64,000 nucleotides of DNA, taken from assembly GCA_028285585.1 (NCBI GenBank), contig JANQOU010000003.1, positions 62,001 through 126,000 on the forward strand, read 5' to 3'. Below the pieces are notes generated by a model, which saw only the letters and a program-made list of their open reading frames with translations, was not told the origin of the DNA and made no database searches. The first letter of the stretch is position 1; every line of letters begins with the position of its first letter. The position numbers and the translations under genes were made by a program. Positions 42,917 through 53,053 of this stretch are shown here, piece by piece. Source of the DNA: Acidimicrobiia bacterium (GTDB lineage Bacteria; Actinomycetota; Acidimicrobiia; Spongiisociales; ZC4RG35).

Positions 42917-43747
42917 ATGACCTGGAAGCTCGACTGTGGTTCGTACACCTTGTTCGTGATCGAAGACGGCTACTACTGGCGTGACACGACCGGGTACCAC
43001 GACGATGCAACGGATCACGACTGGCGATTTCACCCGCGAAACGACTCGGGTCAAGTCCGAATGAACTTCGGCTGCTATCTGATCACCAACGGCGACAGGA
43101 CCGTGATGATCGACGCCGGCATCGGCGACCGGCCCGGCGGCCCTCCAGGGATGACGGCAGGGCTCATGCCCTCGGCCGTCGATGCGCTGGGCATCGACCG
43201 CACCTCGGTGGACACTGTTGTCTACACGCACATGCACTACGACCACATCGGGGGCAGCCAGCGCGACGGGAGAGTGGTGTTTCCCAACGCTCGGCATGTG
43301 TTCCACTCCAAGGAGTGGGAGCACTGGAGCGAAGCGGACGGCGACCTGGCTCGAGCGGCTCGAGACATCATGGCTCCGCTACTGGAAGCGGACTTGGTCG
43401 ACTTCATCGATCAGGACACCGAGGTTCTTCCCGGGGTCTCCGCTATCGAGGCCTTCGGTCACACCCCAGGCCATCTCTGCGTGAGTGTCATGTCTGATGG
43501 GACTCGTACGCTGATCGGCGGTGATGTGAGCAATCACCCGTTCCAAGTCGAGAACCCTCACTGGAGCCTTCCGGTGGACAACGACCCAGTGCATGCGGGT
43601 CGCACCAGAGATCGAGTCTTCGATGATCTTCGCCAATCCGGAGCGACATTCCTCGCCGGCCACTACCCGATGCCCGGCGTGGGCAAGATCGTCATCGATG
43701 ATGGAGTTCGGGTCTATCAACCCGGCTCCGTGGCTTCGGTCAGCTAG
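42917..43747 (+). CDS. MBL-fold metallohydrolase
   Basis: 276 residues from ATG 42917. Metal motif THMHYDHIGG, later His in GHTPGHLCV, Asp in IGGDVSNHP and a final GHYPMPG. This is the lactonase/glyoxalase-like pattern; substrate unknown. Its stop overlaps the next gene by one base. Confidence 0.88.
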   Translation: MTWKLDCGSYTLFVIEDGYYWRDTTGYHDDATDHDWRFHPRNDSGQVRMNFGCYLITNGDRTVMIDAGIGDRPGGPPGMTAGLMPSAVDALGIDRTSVDTVVYTHMHYDHIGGSQRDGRVVFPNARHVFHSKEWEHWSEADGDLARAARDIMAPLLEADLVDFIDQDTEVLPGVSAIEAFGHTPGHLCVSVMSDGTRTLIGGDVSNHPFQVENPHWSLPVDNDPVHAGRTRDRVFDDLRQSGATFLAGHYPMPGVGKIVIDDGVRVYQPGSVASVS

Positions 43748-44103
43748 TGGCGACAGAGCCAGCCCCACGGATTCGCCGCTTGCCACTGAGGATCGTCGGT
43801 GTCTTCGGCTTCCTCAACGCAGCGGTCTATCTGGCGGTGATTGTGGGCGTGGAGGGTGATACCGGCCTGTCTCTGGGCATCGTCTGGCTCGGGCTGATGG
43901 TGCTGGCAGGCGTTTTGGCGTGGTTTGCGGACACGGTGCCGGGCCGGGAGCGGGTCATGGCGATGGGCGCCACGGGAATCTTTTTCTTGCTCGCGATGTT
44001 CTCTTCTGCGCTGTTCGCTCTCATCTATTTGATTGCGACATCCGTGGCGGCGTTTGGTTGGGCCTGGCTGCCGCAAGCCCAGGCGAGCAAAGCGACCGAC
44101 TAG
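43747..44103 (+). CDS. Small membrane protein, four spans
   Basis: 118 residues, GTG start overlapping the MBL stop. Hydrophobic stretches at about 14-34, 41-60, 70-92 and 94-108. No recognisable family. Co-transcribed with the MBL hydrolase. Confidence 0.65.
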   Translation: MATEPAPRIRRLPLRIVGVFGFLNAAVYLAVIVGVEGDTGLSLGIVWLGLMVLAGVLAWFADTVPGRERVMAMGATGIFFLLAMFSSALFALIYLIATSVAAFGWAWLPQAQASKATD

Positions 44104-44230
44104 TCCCTCTGGTCGTCTTCCGCCCTGTGGAAAAGAGGGGGGTTCACAATCCCCCCAAACTGCGTATATTTGAGTGCTCGGGGTTGCCACCCGTCGACAC
44201 GAGTGCCCCTGTGGAGGAATTCTCATAATC

Positions 44231-45220
44231 ATGCCCGCCCCTGACACGCGTAATAAGACAACCGAGAAGCCCCGGCGCGTCCGTCTTCAGTCGAAGCTCA
44301 CGGACGAGAGAGGCCGTCTCACCACCGACCTGGTCTCGCAGTACCTGACTGCGATTGGCGAATACGACCTGCTCACCGCAGAGCAGGAAGTCGAGCTTGC
44401 CCAGAAGATCGAGTCCGGCGAGGAGGCCGCCGAGAAGCTCGAGGAAGGCACCTACTCCGGCAAGCGTGAGGAGATGGAGCTGCGACGCCTCGCCCGTCGC
44501 GGTGCGCAGGCCAAGGACGACTTCCTCACCGCCAACCTCCGCCTGGTCGTTGCCAACGCCCGTCGTTATGCCAACACCTCCGGCATCGACTTCCTCGATC
44601 TGATCCAGGAGGGAAACCTCGGCTTGATCAGAGCGGTCGAGAAGTTCGACTGGAGGAAGGGCTTCAAGTTCTCGACCTATGCGACATGGTGGATCCGTCA
44701 GGCCATCACCCGCGCCATCGCAGACAAGTCGCGGACGGTGCGTATCCCGGTTCATCTTCATGACACACTCGCCGCTGTCCGGGCGGCGCAGGCTTCGTTG
44801 AAGGCGGAGCTTGGGCGTGACCCTCGTCCCGACGAAATTGCCGAGGAAGCGGGTGTCACCACCGACAAAGTCGAGCTGGCTCTCAGCGTTGCGGACACGG
44901 TTTCCCTGGAGCAGCCCATCGGTGAGGATGGGGCCCAGCTCGGCGACTTCATCGAGGATGAAGATGCCGCCGATCCCGTCCAGATGACCGAGGAGATGGA
45001 CGTCGCCAACTCGCTCAGAGTGTCGATCGAGCGCCTGCCAGATCGTGAGGGTCGGATTCTCGCATTGAGATACGGTTTCTACGACGGGGTGCCTCGCACC
45101 CTCGAGGAGATCGGCGACGAGTTCAACCTCACCCGGGAGCGGATCCGCCAGCTGGAGAAGCTCGCCCTTTGCCGTCTTCGTCACCCGTCTTTCGGCATAC
45201 GCGAAGCCGACCTCGTCTGA
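44231..45220 (+). CDS. Principal-type RNA polymerase sigma factor (sigma-70 group 1/2)
   Basis: 329 residues from ATG 44231; GGAGGAATT is 11 nt upstream. Region 1.2 ([20 protein letters not shown]), region 2 ([18 protein letters not shown] and [20 protein letters not shown]) and region 4.2 ([20 protein letters not shown]) are complete. It lacks the long N-terminal region of HrdB/SigA, so it resembles group 2 factors like SigB of mycobacteria. Confidence 0.9.
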   Translation: MPAPDTRNKTTEKPRRVRLQSKLTDERGRLTTDLVSQYLTAIGEYDLLTAEQEVELAQKIESGEEAAEKLEEGTYSGKREEMELRRLARRGAQAKDDFLTANLRLVVANARRYANTSGIDFLDLIQEGNLGLIRAVEKFDWRKGFKFSTYATWWIRQAITRAIADKSRTVRIPVHLHDTLAAVRAAQASLKAELGRDPRPDEIAEEAGVTTDKVELALSVADTVSLEQPIGEDGAQLGDFIEDEDAADPVQMTEEMDVANSLRVSIERLPDREGRILALRYGFYDGVPRTLEEIGDEFNLTRERIRQLEKLALCRLRHPSFGIREADLV

Positions 45221-45224
45221 CCCT

Positions 45225-45273
45225 TTGCTATAGCAAGCGGTCGCGCTCTGCGACACGCTGTGCACGCGCAACA
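45225..45273 (+). repeat. Repeat family B, copy 3
   Basis: TTGCTATAGCAA at 45225-45236, then GTCGCGCTCTGCGACACGCT and GTGCACGCGCAACAG. It starts 4 nt after the sigma factor stop. Confidence 0.85.
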
Positions 45274-45329
45274 GAAGATCAGACGATCTCGGGGTGGGAA
45301 TTCCGCCCAGACCCGATAGCGTGGCGCTT

Positions 45330-45707
45330 GTGAACATCGGTCAACTGATCGGCGAAAGCCCCCATGTGTGCGGCCCAGACACTTCGATGGCCGAGGCGGC
45401 CGCCGTCATGGAACGCTCAGACCTCGGCTCCCTGGCCGTCGTCGAGGGGATGACGCTGCTTGGGCTGGTAACCGAGCGAGACATCCGCCGGGCCGTGGCA
45501 GCCGGCGCTCATCTCGACGCCACACACGTCTCAGAGATGATGAGCCGTGACCCGGACACCTTCGGTCCTGATCTCGATGTCTGGGATGCTGCGGCGTGGA
45601 TCGCGGAAGCCGGCTACCGCCATCTCCCCGTGGTCGACGACGAGGGAGCGTTACTCGGCATCGTCTCACCCCACGCTCTGCTCAAGGCGCTGGTCGACAC
45701 CGTCTAG
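45330..45707 (+). CDS. Two-CBS-domain protein
   Basis: 125 residues from GTG 45330. CBS 1 (SMAEAAAVMERSDLGSLAVV with GLVTERDIRRAV) and CBS 2 (DVWDAAAWIAEAGYRHLPVV with GIVSPHALLKAL). Such pairs bind adenine nucleotides and control partners. Overlaps the 3' end of the convergent HerA-like gene by 4 nt. Confidence 0.85.
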   Translation: MNIGQLIGESPHVCGPDTSMAEAAAVMERSDLGSLAVVEGMTLLGLVTERDIRRAVAAGAHLDATHVSEMMSRDPDTFGPDLDVWDAAAWIAEAGYRHLPVVDDEGALLGIVSPHALLKALVDTV

Positions 45708-48070
45708 GAAACGGGGACCCACACCAGCTTGGCCTCAGCCACGCGGATGTCGGTCTTCTCCAACGGGATCTGCACGACTTCGACCTGCTCGGCCAGGGCG
45801 GCCTGCTCATCGACGATTTCGTTGATGGCTTCGGCAAGCTCGTCTTCCAAGTCGATCAGGTCGGTCTGCTTCTCGTCGAGTTTCACCTGAGCGGTGTCGA
45901 CTCTCGCTCTGGCCTTGTGAGTCGCTGCGCGCCGTGAGGCAGCCTTGCCCAGCGGGTTTGAGCTCTTGCGGCCGCCGAGGAGGGCACCGAGCAGGTCGCC
46001 GGCACCGGACAGCAACTCGTCCTGTTGCTTAGCCGAGGCTTCGCCCTCGAGTTCGGCGACTCTGTGGTCAGCCGCCGAGATCTGATCTTTGAGTCGATCT
46101 ATCCGGGTCTTGTAACGGTCGGTCAGCTTGGCCACTGCTGCGTCGGCGGCAGTCTCAGTCGCCTCCTGGCATCTTGCTCTGAATTGCTCCTCGGTCTCAC
46201 CGACCCGCGAGTAGAGCTTGAGCCCGGGGCATGCCCAAACGTCGAGCTTCTGGTTCGCCACCAGGTATGTCTTGAGGTCGGCTCCGAGGCCAGTCCAGAA
46301 GGTCTTGTTTCTCAGCTTCAAATCACCGGTCTCGTAGCTGGCGCCCGCTAGGGCCTCAGACGTGAAGTCCCGGTCGTCGTGGTCGAGTGCGAACACCTCA
46401 CCCTGCTCCACAAGTCCATCAAGCGGGTGGACAACTGCCTCGAACACCTCACTGTGGTTGATGCCGGCCTTGGTGTCGTCATAAAGAAGTTGGACGGTCA
46501 CAGCGGCAGCCGGGGAGTAACGGGTAGCGGTCGGATCCGCTCCGACCACACTCGCCCAGGAAGCTCCAGGATCGAGATGCACCACTTCGACTCCGTCAGC
46601 CACGTCCGGGAGCACGACCGGTGCCGGTGGTGGCTCGGGCGTTGTGCTGTCGGGTGACTTCGGTGCCTGAGTCGGCTGGCGCCGTCCCTCCATCATCGAG
46701 GACACCTGTTCCCGGGTCAGCGGTCCATATCGGAAGCACATCGACTGGCGGCGTCGGAACAGCTCTTGGCCCGACTTCTTGGCGCGATGGAGGATGAACT
46801 GCCGCTTGGCGAGGTTGGAGATCTGGGTGTCGAGGTCCACAATCCCCGTCTCCTGGTCGAGGGTTTCCATCCCTTCGAGGATTCGCCTCTTGTCGTTCTC
46901 GGTTTGAAGCCGGCCAACGATCCAAGTCCCGGCATTCGACATCGCCTTGTAGTCGAGGTCTATCGGGTTCTGCGTCACCAGAATGAGGCCGACGCCGAAC
47001 GCCCGCGCTTGTTTCAGGATGGTCATGATCGGCTTCTTCGAAGGCGGCTCCGCAGTCGGCGGCGCATATCCGAAAGCCTCGTCCATGAAGATGAGAGCAC
47101 GCAGCTCGGAGCTTCCCGGCTGGCTTCTGATCCACGTCACGACTTTCGACAGAAGCAGCGACACCACGAATTGGCGTTCCTCGTCTGAGAGATGTGCCAT
47201 GTAGATGACGGCGCATCTGGTCTTGTCCGACCCCATCAAGAGCTCTTCGACGTCGAGGGGCTCGCCCTCGAGCCAGGCTGCGAACGAAGGCGAGGCGAGC
47301 AGGCCGTTCAGCTTCAAGGCGAGGGCCATTCGCTCCTTCTCGGGCATGAAGGTGTCCAACTCGAATACACCGAGTTTGCGGAACGGCGGCTTCGGTATCT
47401 GTGCAACCAAGTTGGCCAAGTCGAGGTCCTTGCCCTGTCGCCACCAGGTCTCGACGATCGTGGCCAGCAGAATGTGCTCAGGCCCGGATACGGGGTCGGA
47501 CTCGATGCCGGCAAGGACCAGGATGGAGGAGACGATTCCTTCGATCTCGTCCCTGATCACCTCGCCCGAGGTCTCGAAGTCGAGCTCGGGCGCCTCGAGG
47601 CTTCCGAGGATGTTGAGGCCTACGCCTGCCGACGATCCGGGTGTGTAGATGGTGACGTCGGTGCTGTCGCGAAGACGCCCGATGCGCTCCTGGGTGATCT
47701 CGTCCTCGGCGAGGTCAGCGATGCGTTCCGCTGACTCTTCGACGGCGAGCTCCTGGGTGGTCACCCCTTTTCTCTTGGCCTTCGCCTCGTCCATCCATGG
47801 CTCGAGGTCTTCGGGCCGGTTCTCAGGGAAGATCAGGCCGATGTTGCCAAGATCTCCCTTGGGGTCGATCACGAGGGTGGGGATGCCGCTGAGAAGGGCC
47901 TCTTCTATGACATTGACGCCCAGGCCGGTCTTCCCGGACCCAGTCATGCCCACGATGACACCGTGGGTGGTCAGGCCGTCCGCCTTGTAGATCAACGGCT
48001 CGTCGGTTGCCGAGTCACGGCCGATGTAGAACCGGCCTTTCTTGGTGTCCACGGAGCGGCAACGTAGCAC
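45704..48070 (-). CDS. HerA-like DNA-translocase-family ATPase
   Basis: 788 residues. Walker A GVIVGMTGSGKTGLG near 37-51, Walker B LRALIFMDEAFGYAPP near 330, and arginine-rich ILKQARAFGVGLILVTQNP. The C-terminal 250 residues include a coiled coil (about 640-760). HerA/FtsK-like ATPases pump DNA or organise nucleases. No NurA-like partner is adjacent. GTG start. Confidence 0.82.
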   Translation of the reverse strand: MLRCRSVDTKKGRFYIGRDSATDEPLIYKADGLTTHGVIVGMTGSGKTGLGVNVIEEALLSGIPTLVIDPKGDLGNIGLIFPENRPEDLEPWMDEAKAKRKGVTTQELAVEESAERIADLAEDEITQERIGRLRDSTDVTIYTPGSSAGVGLNILGSLEAPELDFETSGEVIRDEIEGIVSSILVLAGIESDPVSGPEHILLATIVETWWRQGKDLDLANLVAQIPKPPFRKLGVFELDTFMPEKERMALALKLNGLLASPSFAAWLEGEPLDVEELLMGSDKTRCAVIYMAHLSDEERQFVVSLLLSKVVTWIRSQPGSSELRALIFMDEAFGYAPPTAEPPSKKPIMTILKQARAFGVGLILVTQNPIDLDYKAMSNAGTWIVGRLQTENDKRRILEGMETLDQETGIVDLDTQISNLAKRQFILHRAKKSGQELFRRRQSMCFRYGPLTREQVSSMMEGRRQPTQAPKSPDSTTPEPPPAPVVLPDVADGVEVVHLDPGASWASVVGADPTATRYSPAAAVTVQLLYDDTKAGINHSEVFEAVVHPLDGLVEQGEVFALDHDDRDFTSEALAGASYETGDLKLRNKTFWTGLGADLKTYLVANQKLDVWACPGLKLYSRVGETEEQFRARCQEATETAADAAVAKLTDRYKTRIDRLKDQISAADHRVAELEGEASAKQQDELLSGAGDLLGALLGGRKSSNPLGKAASRRAATHKARARVDTAQVKLDEKQTDLIDLEDELAEAINEIVDEQAALAEQVEVVQIPLEKTDIRVAEAKLVWVPVS

Positions 48071-48247
48071 CGCGTAATTCGAAGGTGCTCAGCGAGCGTC
48101 GGTCTTAGTATCCGAGCTGCTCACTCTTCGAGCTGGATCCGACGCGGGCTGACTCAGCGATTCGCTACCACCACAGATCGGCTCGAGGAGGATGAAGGCT
48201 TGCCTTGAACCAAACTTGAAGTTGTACCTTGATCGTGCCTCACCAAG

Positions 48248-50041
48248 ATGACTGAACGAAGACTGACACCATGGGCCGTGGTGCGTGGGGGAACTCGACT
48301 GATCGGTCGATTTGTCCGCATGCACCCAACGGCGTTCGCAACGGCCGTGATCGGAGCGGCTGTGTTTGCCGGTGCGATCATCGTCTCGTCGCTCGTGATC
48401 GGGTGGGTCACTGACACAGTGATCATCCCGATTCTCGATGAGGGCGAAGAGCCTGATCTTCTCGCGGCAGCCGCTCTGGCGATCATGGCCGTGGCTCTGG
48501 TCAAGGCGGTTGGCATCGTGGTCAGACGAACTGCTGCGGGTTACCTGACAAGCGCGACGCGTCGCGATCTCCGCAACGAGCTGTTGGAGCATCAGCTGAA
48601 CCTGAAGATGTCCTGGTTCAGTCGGCAGGCGATCGGAGATCTGCTCGCGGTCGCCGACTCGGACGTTCAACAAGGGACCGGTGTGCTGGGGCCGCTTCCC
48701 TATGCATCAGGCGTCTCGCTGCTCCTGGTGGGCACGGTCACAATGATCGCCACCATCGACCCCTGGCTTGCTGTCGGAGCTGTGATCGGCCTTGCCTCGG
48801 CCATCGCCATCGATGTCCACGGGAGCTGGATCACATACGGGATGTGGGAGCAGGTCCAAGTGATGCGTGGTGAGGTGTCATCCGTTGCTCATGAGGCTTT
48901 CGATGGTGCCCTCACCGTGAAGGCTCTCGGGCGTGAGTCGCACGTCTCGGCGCGATTCGGCGACGCCAGCGAGGAGCTGAGGAACCGGCTGATCGAGGTG
49001 AATTCGACGTGGACCAAGTATCAGGTGGTGATCCGAGCCCTGCCACAGGCTCTGATCGTCCTTCTCCTGGTCGGCGGGGCCGCACGAATCGCGGCTGGGG
49101 CGATGACCGCCGGCGAGATGGTCACCATCGCCTACTTGCTGGCGCTCCTCTCCTTCCCCATTCAACTCATCGGCTTTGTGTTGTGGGACCTGGCAGGCAG
49201 TCTCGCCGGCTGGAAGCGGGTTCAGGATGTCTTCGACGCTGATGAGTTCATCAGCTACGGCGACACGGCTGCCAGCGAGTCCACCGTGGCAGCGCCGGTC
49301 ACCGGGACGACTGTGGGCTTCTCCTATGACGAGGACGAGCCGGTCCTCGACGAATTGGAACTCGAACTCGACGCAGGAACCACTCTCGCCGTTGTCGGGC
49401 CCACTGGATCAGGAAAGTCGACGTTGGGGCTCCTGCTGGCCCGTCTCTGGGACCCGGACTCTGGCCAGATCCGCCTCGAGGGTCGGGATCTGCGCGATTT
49501 TGCTATCTCCGAGCTGTCCAAAGAGGTCTCGTACGTGGCGCAGAACGCTTTTCTCTTCGACACGACGGTCCGGGGAAACATCACGCTCGACAGCGACTTC
49601 AGCGAGGTCGAGATAGAGACGGCGATGCGCCTCGCCCAGGCGAAGACCTTCATCGAAGAGCTTCCTCAGGGCATCGACACCGAATTGGGAGAGCGGGGTG
49701 CGACGCTGTCCGGCGGGCAGCGCCAACGTCTTGCTCTCGCTCGTGCGTTGATACGAAAGCCACGGCTTCTGATCCTCGACGATGCGACGTCTGCGGTCGA
49801 CCCTTCGGTCGAGGCTGAGATCCTGAGAGGCCTGAAGAGTGCAGCACTTCCTTCGACCATCGTGGTGGTGGCGTATCGCCCGTCGTCCATACGTTTGGCG
49901 GACGAGGTTGTCTACGTCGACGACAAGCGCATCCTCGGTCACGGCACACACGAAGAGCTTCTTTCCTCGGTGCCGGGTTATGCCCGGCTCGTCCAGGCGT
50001 ATGAGGAAGAAGCCGAGCGTTTGCGAAAGGAAGCGTCGTGA
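48248..50041 (+). CDS. ABC exporter half-transporter, subunit 1
   Basis: 597 residues: six-span membrane domain, then ATPase with Walker A GPTGSGKST, signature LSGGQRQRLALARAL and Walker B LLILDDATSAVD. Asp replaces the catalytic Glu, as in the degenerate site of heterodimeric exporters. It is joined to subunit 2 by a 4-nt overlap. Cargo may be drugs, lipids or peptides. Confidence 0.9.
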   Translation: MTERRLTPWAVVRGGTRLIGRFVRMHPTAFATAVIGAAVFAGAIIVSSLVIGWVTDTVIIPILDEGEEPDLLAAAALAIMAVALVKAVGIVVRRTAAGYLTSATRRDLRNELLEHQLNLKMSWFSRQAIGDLLAVADSDVQQGTGVLGPLPYASGVSLLLVGTVTMIATIDPWLAVGAVIGLASAIAIDVHGSWITYGMWEQVQVMRGEVSSVAHEAFDGALTVKALGRESHVSARFGDASEELRNRLIEVNSTWTKYQVVIRALPQALIVLLLVGGAARIAAGAMTAGEMVTIAYLLALLSFPIQLIGFVLWDLAGSLAGWKRVQDVFDADEFISYGDTAASESTVAAPVTGTTVGFSYDEDEPVLDELELELDAGTTLAVVGPTGSGKSTLGLLLARLWDPDSGQIRLEGRDLRDFAISELSKEVSYVAQNAFLFDTTVRGNITLDSDFSEVEIETAMRLAQAKTFIEELPQGIDTELGERGATLSGGQRQRLALARALIRKPRLLILDDATSAVDPSVEAEILRGLKSAALPSTIVVVAYRPSSIRLADEVVYVDDKRILGHGTHEELLSSVPGYARLVQAYEEEAERLRKEAS

Positions 50042-51801
50042 GCGAGCGCTACACCACAGGTGCGATCATCAGGAGAGCTCTCACCGAGGCTCCCGTTCTC
50101 CGGCTCGGGCTGCGACTCACGCTCTTCCTGGCCATGGTCGGCCAAGCGATCACCGTCGTGACTCCGATTGTGATCCAGCAGATCATCGACAACGAGATCC
50201 TCAACGCCGACGGAATCGACATGTCGAACGTCATGGTCATGGCCGGGTTGGCCCTGCTCGCGCTGGTCGTCGGAGTGTTCATCGGAAGAACGTCACTGCT
50301 TCGCCTGGTCAAGACCTCGTCATCCGGCCTGAACGACCTCCGAACGAAGACCTTCGACCACCTGATGAACCAATCCGTCCTCTACGTGCAGGCGGAGCGC
50401 AGGGGGAACCTGGTTTCCAGGGTCACCAGCGACATCGCAACGCTTCAAGAGTTCATGGAGTGGGGCGGTGTCGGCTTGATCGTCGCATCGAGCCAGGTGG
50501 TCTTGGCGACCGGCGTCATGCTGATCTACGAGTGGCGGCTCGCTCTGATTGCCGTGGGCGGTGTCGTCATCTATCTCACGATGATGCGCTGGTTCCAGAG
50601 GATGCTGTCGGAGCGTCATGATGAAGTGCGACGCGAGGTGGGTGTGTCTCTCGGAGTTTTGTCAGAGTCGATAACCGCCATTCCGGTCGTCCGTGCTTAT
50701 GGCACCGAGCATGCGACCAAAGGGAGGCTGGCAGGTGCCCTGCAACGGCGCTTCGACGTCGAGTACAGGACCGCCCGTTTCGGCAACTTCCTCTATTCGT
50801 CGGCAGAGATCTTCGCCGGCGCTCTCACCGCGGTCCTTGTGGTTGCCGGAGTGCTCATCGGGATCGGCCAAGGAACCTCTGCCGGCGTGCTGGTCGCGTT
50901 CCTGTTCCTCACCTATCTGCTGATCGAGCCACTTCAAATCGTCGTAGAGACCCTTGATTTCGCCCAGTCGGCAGCCTCAGGTCTTCGCCGGGTGATTGAG
51001 GTTCTCGACGGTGAAATCGAGATCGAGGAGCCCGACTCTCCTGAGGAGCTTGGTGCCGGCGGTCTCAGCGCAAGGTTCGACCAGGTCGGGTATGCGTACC
51101 CCGGCGGAGACGAGGTCTTGAGCGATGTGACACTCGACATAGCCGTCGGCAGCCGGGTGGCCGTGGTCGGTGAGACCGGCTCTGGCAAGACGACCTTCGC
51201 GAAACTGCTGGTTCGCTTGCTGGATCCGGGATCCGGGAGCATCCACATCGGCGGGATCGAAGCTTCCCGAATCGCCCTGACGGATCTTCGGTCTCGTGTT
51301 GCTTTCGTGCCCCAGGACGGCTTTCTGTTCGATGACACGGTTGCCAACAACGTCCGGTATGGGCGTTTGGAAGCCGAAGACGCCGAGGTGTGGGCTGCGT
51401 TCAATGAGCTGGGCCTGGATAGCTGGGTCGAGAGGCTGCCCGAGGGCCTCCAAACTCGAGTGGGCGAGCGTGGCGGCAACCTCTCTGCCGGGGAGCGACA
51501 GCTCGTTGCATTGGTTCGGGCTTGGATCGGCTCGCCCGATCTTCTCGTGCTCGACGAGGCGACGTCAGCGGTCGATCCCGCTTTGGACGTGGCGTTGCGC
51601 CACGCCATAGACCGGCTCACCGAAGGCCGGACATCGGTGACAATCGCTCACCGGCTGTCAACAGCCGAGGGTGCCGACGAGGTCCTCGTCTTCGATCAGG
51701 GAAGGCTTGTCCAGAGGGGCCACCACGGGGAGTTGATCGGCGAGCTCGGTGTGTACGCCGACCTGTATGCGGATTGGGCTGCCGGCACCAAGTCGGTGTG
51801 A
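50038..51801 (+). CDS. ABC exporter half-transporter, subunit 2
   Basis: 587 residues. Walker A GETGSGKTT, signature LSAGERQLVALVRAW (Ala for the usual Gly) and intact Walker B LLVLDEATSAVDP. With the canonical signature in subunit 1, this gives one working and one degenerate nucleotide site. GTG start. It ends beside the convergent Nudix gene. Confidence 0.9.
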   Translation: MSERYTTGAIIRRALTEAPVLRLGLRLTLFLAMVGQAITVVTPIVIQQIIDNEILNADGIDMSNVMVMAGLALLALVVGVFIGRTSLLRLVKTSSSGLNDLRTKTFDHLMNQSVLYVQAERRGNLVSRVTSDIATLQEFMEWGGVGLIVASSQVVLATGVMLIYEWRLALIAVGGVVIYLTMMRWFQRMLSERHDEVRREVGVSLGVLSESITAIPVVRAYGTEHATKGRLAGALQRRFDVEYRTARFGNFLYSSAEIFAGALTAVLVVAGVLIGIGQGTSAGVLVAFLFLTYLLIEPLQIVVETLDFAQSAASGLRRVIEVLDGEIEIEEPDSPEELGAGGLSARFDQVGYAYPGGDEVLSDVTLDIAVGSRVAVVGETGSGKTTFAKLLVRLLDPGSGSIHIGGIEASRIALTDLRSRVAFVPQDGFLFDDTVANNVRYGRLEAEDAEVWAAFNELGLDSWVERLPEGLQTRVGERGGNLSAGERQLVALVRAWIGSPDLLVLDEATSAVDPALDVALRHAIDRLTEGRTSVTIAHRLSTAEGADEVLVFDQGRLVQRGHHGELIGELGVYADLYADWAAGTKSV

Positions 51802-52680
51802 TCAGACCGAGGGTGGCTTCACGTACTTGCCTGTGGTGAAGCGACCACCATCAACGCCGACTTCCCAGATGCTTCCCTTCGAGCAGTAGAAGCGAGACTC
51901 CAGTGTGAGGCCGGCCCACATCAGCCGGTTGACAACCGCGGGAATCACGTCGCCGTGTGAGCACAGCACCGCGTTGTTGCCCACCAAGGAGTCGATGAGG
52001 TCATATGCAGCGTCGATGTCTGGGCCTTCCGCCAAGGCCTTCGAGGTCTCGATGTCGGCGCCGATGGCCTCAGCCAGCGGCTGGACCGTCTCTACACAGC
52101 GCCGGAAGGGGCTCGTCAGGACACGCTCGATGCCTCGATCCCCAAGTCGCTCTGCCAGTGCATTCGACTGCCGTCGGCCCTTCTTGGTCAGGGGCCGGTC
52201 TCGGTCGTCTCCGTCCCACTTGAGCCGATCGCCTGCCGCGGCATGTCGCAGCAGATGGATGGTGCCTGTCTGCGACAGTGCTTTGAAGTCGGCCTGTTCG
52301 ATCAGATCGCGGTCGTTCTGGTAGTCGAGGATCTCCTTCGCCTTCTTCCTGCTCAGCCAGCGGACCTCATCGACTTCTTCGTTCTCCTTGAACCCGGGGC
52401 TGGCGGGCAACGGGCGCATCGCATACCAATGGACTTCCTTGATGCCGCCATTGATGCGGTATCTGGTGGTCGACAGCGGGGCGACGATCCGGCAGTTGAA
52501 CCCGGTTTCTTCGAGGACCTCCCTCAGGGCTGTTTCTTCCAAAGACTCACCTTCGTCACGTTTGCCTTTGGGAAGTCCCCAATCGTCGTATCCGGGTCGA
52601 TGCGCCACCAGCACACGCAAGTTCCCCTTGGGGTTGCGTCGGATGAGCAGACCGCCGGCAGCCTGGACGATGCGAGTCAC
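51802..52680 (-). CDS. Nudix hydrolase fused to histidine phosphatase (MutT1 type)
   Basis: 292 residues. Nudix box at 38-60 (GKRDEGESLEETALREVLEE); the phosphatase domain starts near 143 with LLRHAAAGD and has SPFRRCVETVQ and a late CSHGDVIPAV. Mycobacterial MutT1 has the same plan and removes 8-oxo-dGTP or cleaves diadenosine polyphosphates. The stop is at the very end of the convergent ABC gene. Confidence 0.92.
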   Translation of the reverse strand: MTRIVQAAGGLLIRRNPKGNLRVLVAHRPGYDDWGLPKGKRDEGESLEETALREVLEETGFNCRIVAPLSTTRYRINGGIKEVHWYAMRPLPASPGFKENEEVDEVRWLSRKKAKEILDYQNDRDLIEQADFKALSQTGTIHLLRHAAAGDRLKWDGDDRDRPLTKKGRRQSNALAERLGDRGIERVLTSPFRRCVETVQPLAEAIGADIETSKALAEGPDIDAAYDLIDSLVGNNAVLCSHGDVIPAVVNRLMWAGLTLESRFYCSKGSIWEVGVDGGRFTTGKYVKPPSV

Positions 52681-52700
52681 GGCCGGGAGGTTAGAGCTCT

Positions 52701-52937
52701 CTAGGAGGCTTCGGTCCTTTGGGCGAGCTTGGAGAAGAGGCCTTTTCCGTTGAGCACGATCGGCTCGGTCAGCTCACTAGCACCACTCAAGTCAATCGTG
52801 ACGGCACCGCATTCGGAGCAGACCTGACGTGTGATTCCGGCGCCAATGTCTGTCGACTCGCCGTATAGGTGCCGGCCCCTCTTGCAGTCGGATCGCCGAT
52901 GCTTGCCGACGCGATCCGATGGGCGAAGGTGACTCAT
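52701..52937 (-). CDS. Small zinc-ribbon-like protein (78 aa)
   Basis: ATG 52937. Cys/His pattern SDCKRGRHLYG with RQVCSECGAVTIDLSG could bind one zinc. The C-terminus is KGLFSKLAQRTEAS. No known function. It may be co-transcribed with the Nudix gene 20 nt downstream. Confidence 0.65.
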   Translation of the reverse strand: MSHLRPSDRVGKHRRSDCKRGRHLYGESTDIGAGITRQVCSECGAVTIDLSGASELTEPIVLNGKGLFSKLAQRTEAS

Positions 52938-53053
52938 GGCGGGTGCCCAGGGTAGATCCCGCGATTGGCAAACTGAGTATCTGCCGGGATGGTCGTTGTG
53001 GACTTGTCTTGGCGACAACATCAGGCAGATGCCGGAGATTCAGCAGGCCGCGT

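Noticed and set aside
48190-48247. A second SoxR/MerR-type operator before the ABC exporter
   Set aside because: AACTTGAAGTTGTACCTTG contains one arm like the SoxR operator, but the other arm does not match and no good -35/-10 at 19 bp is visible.
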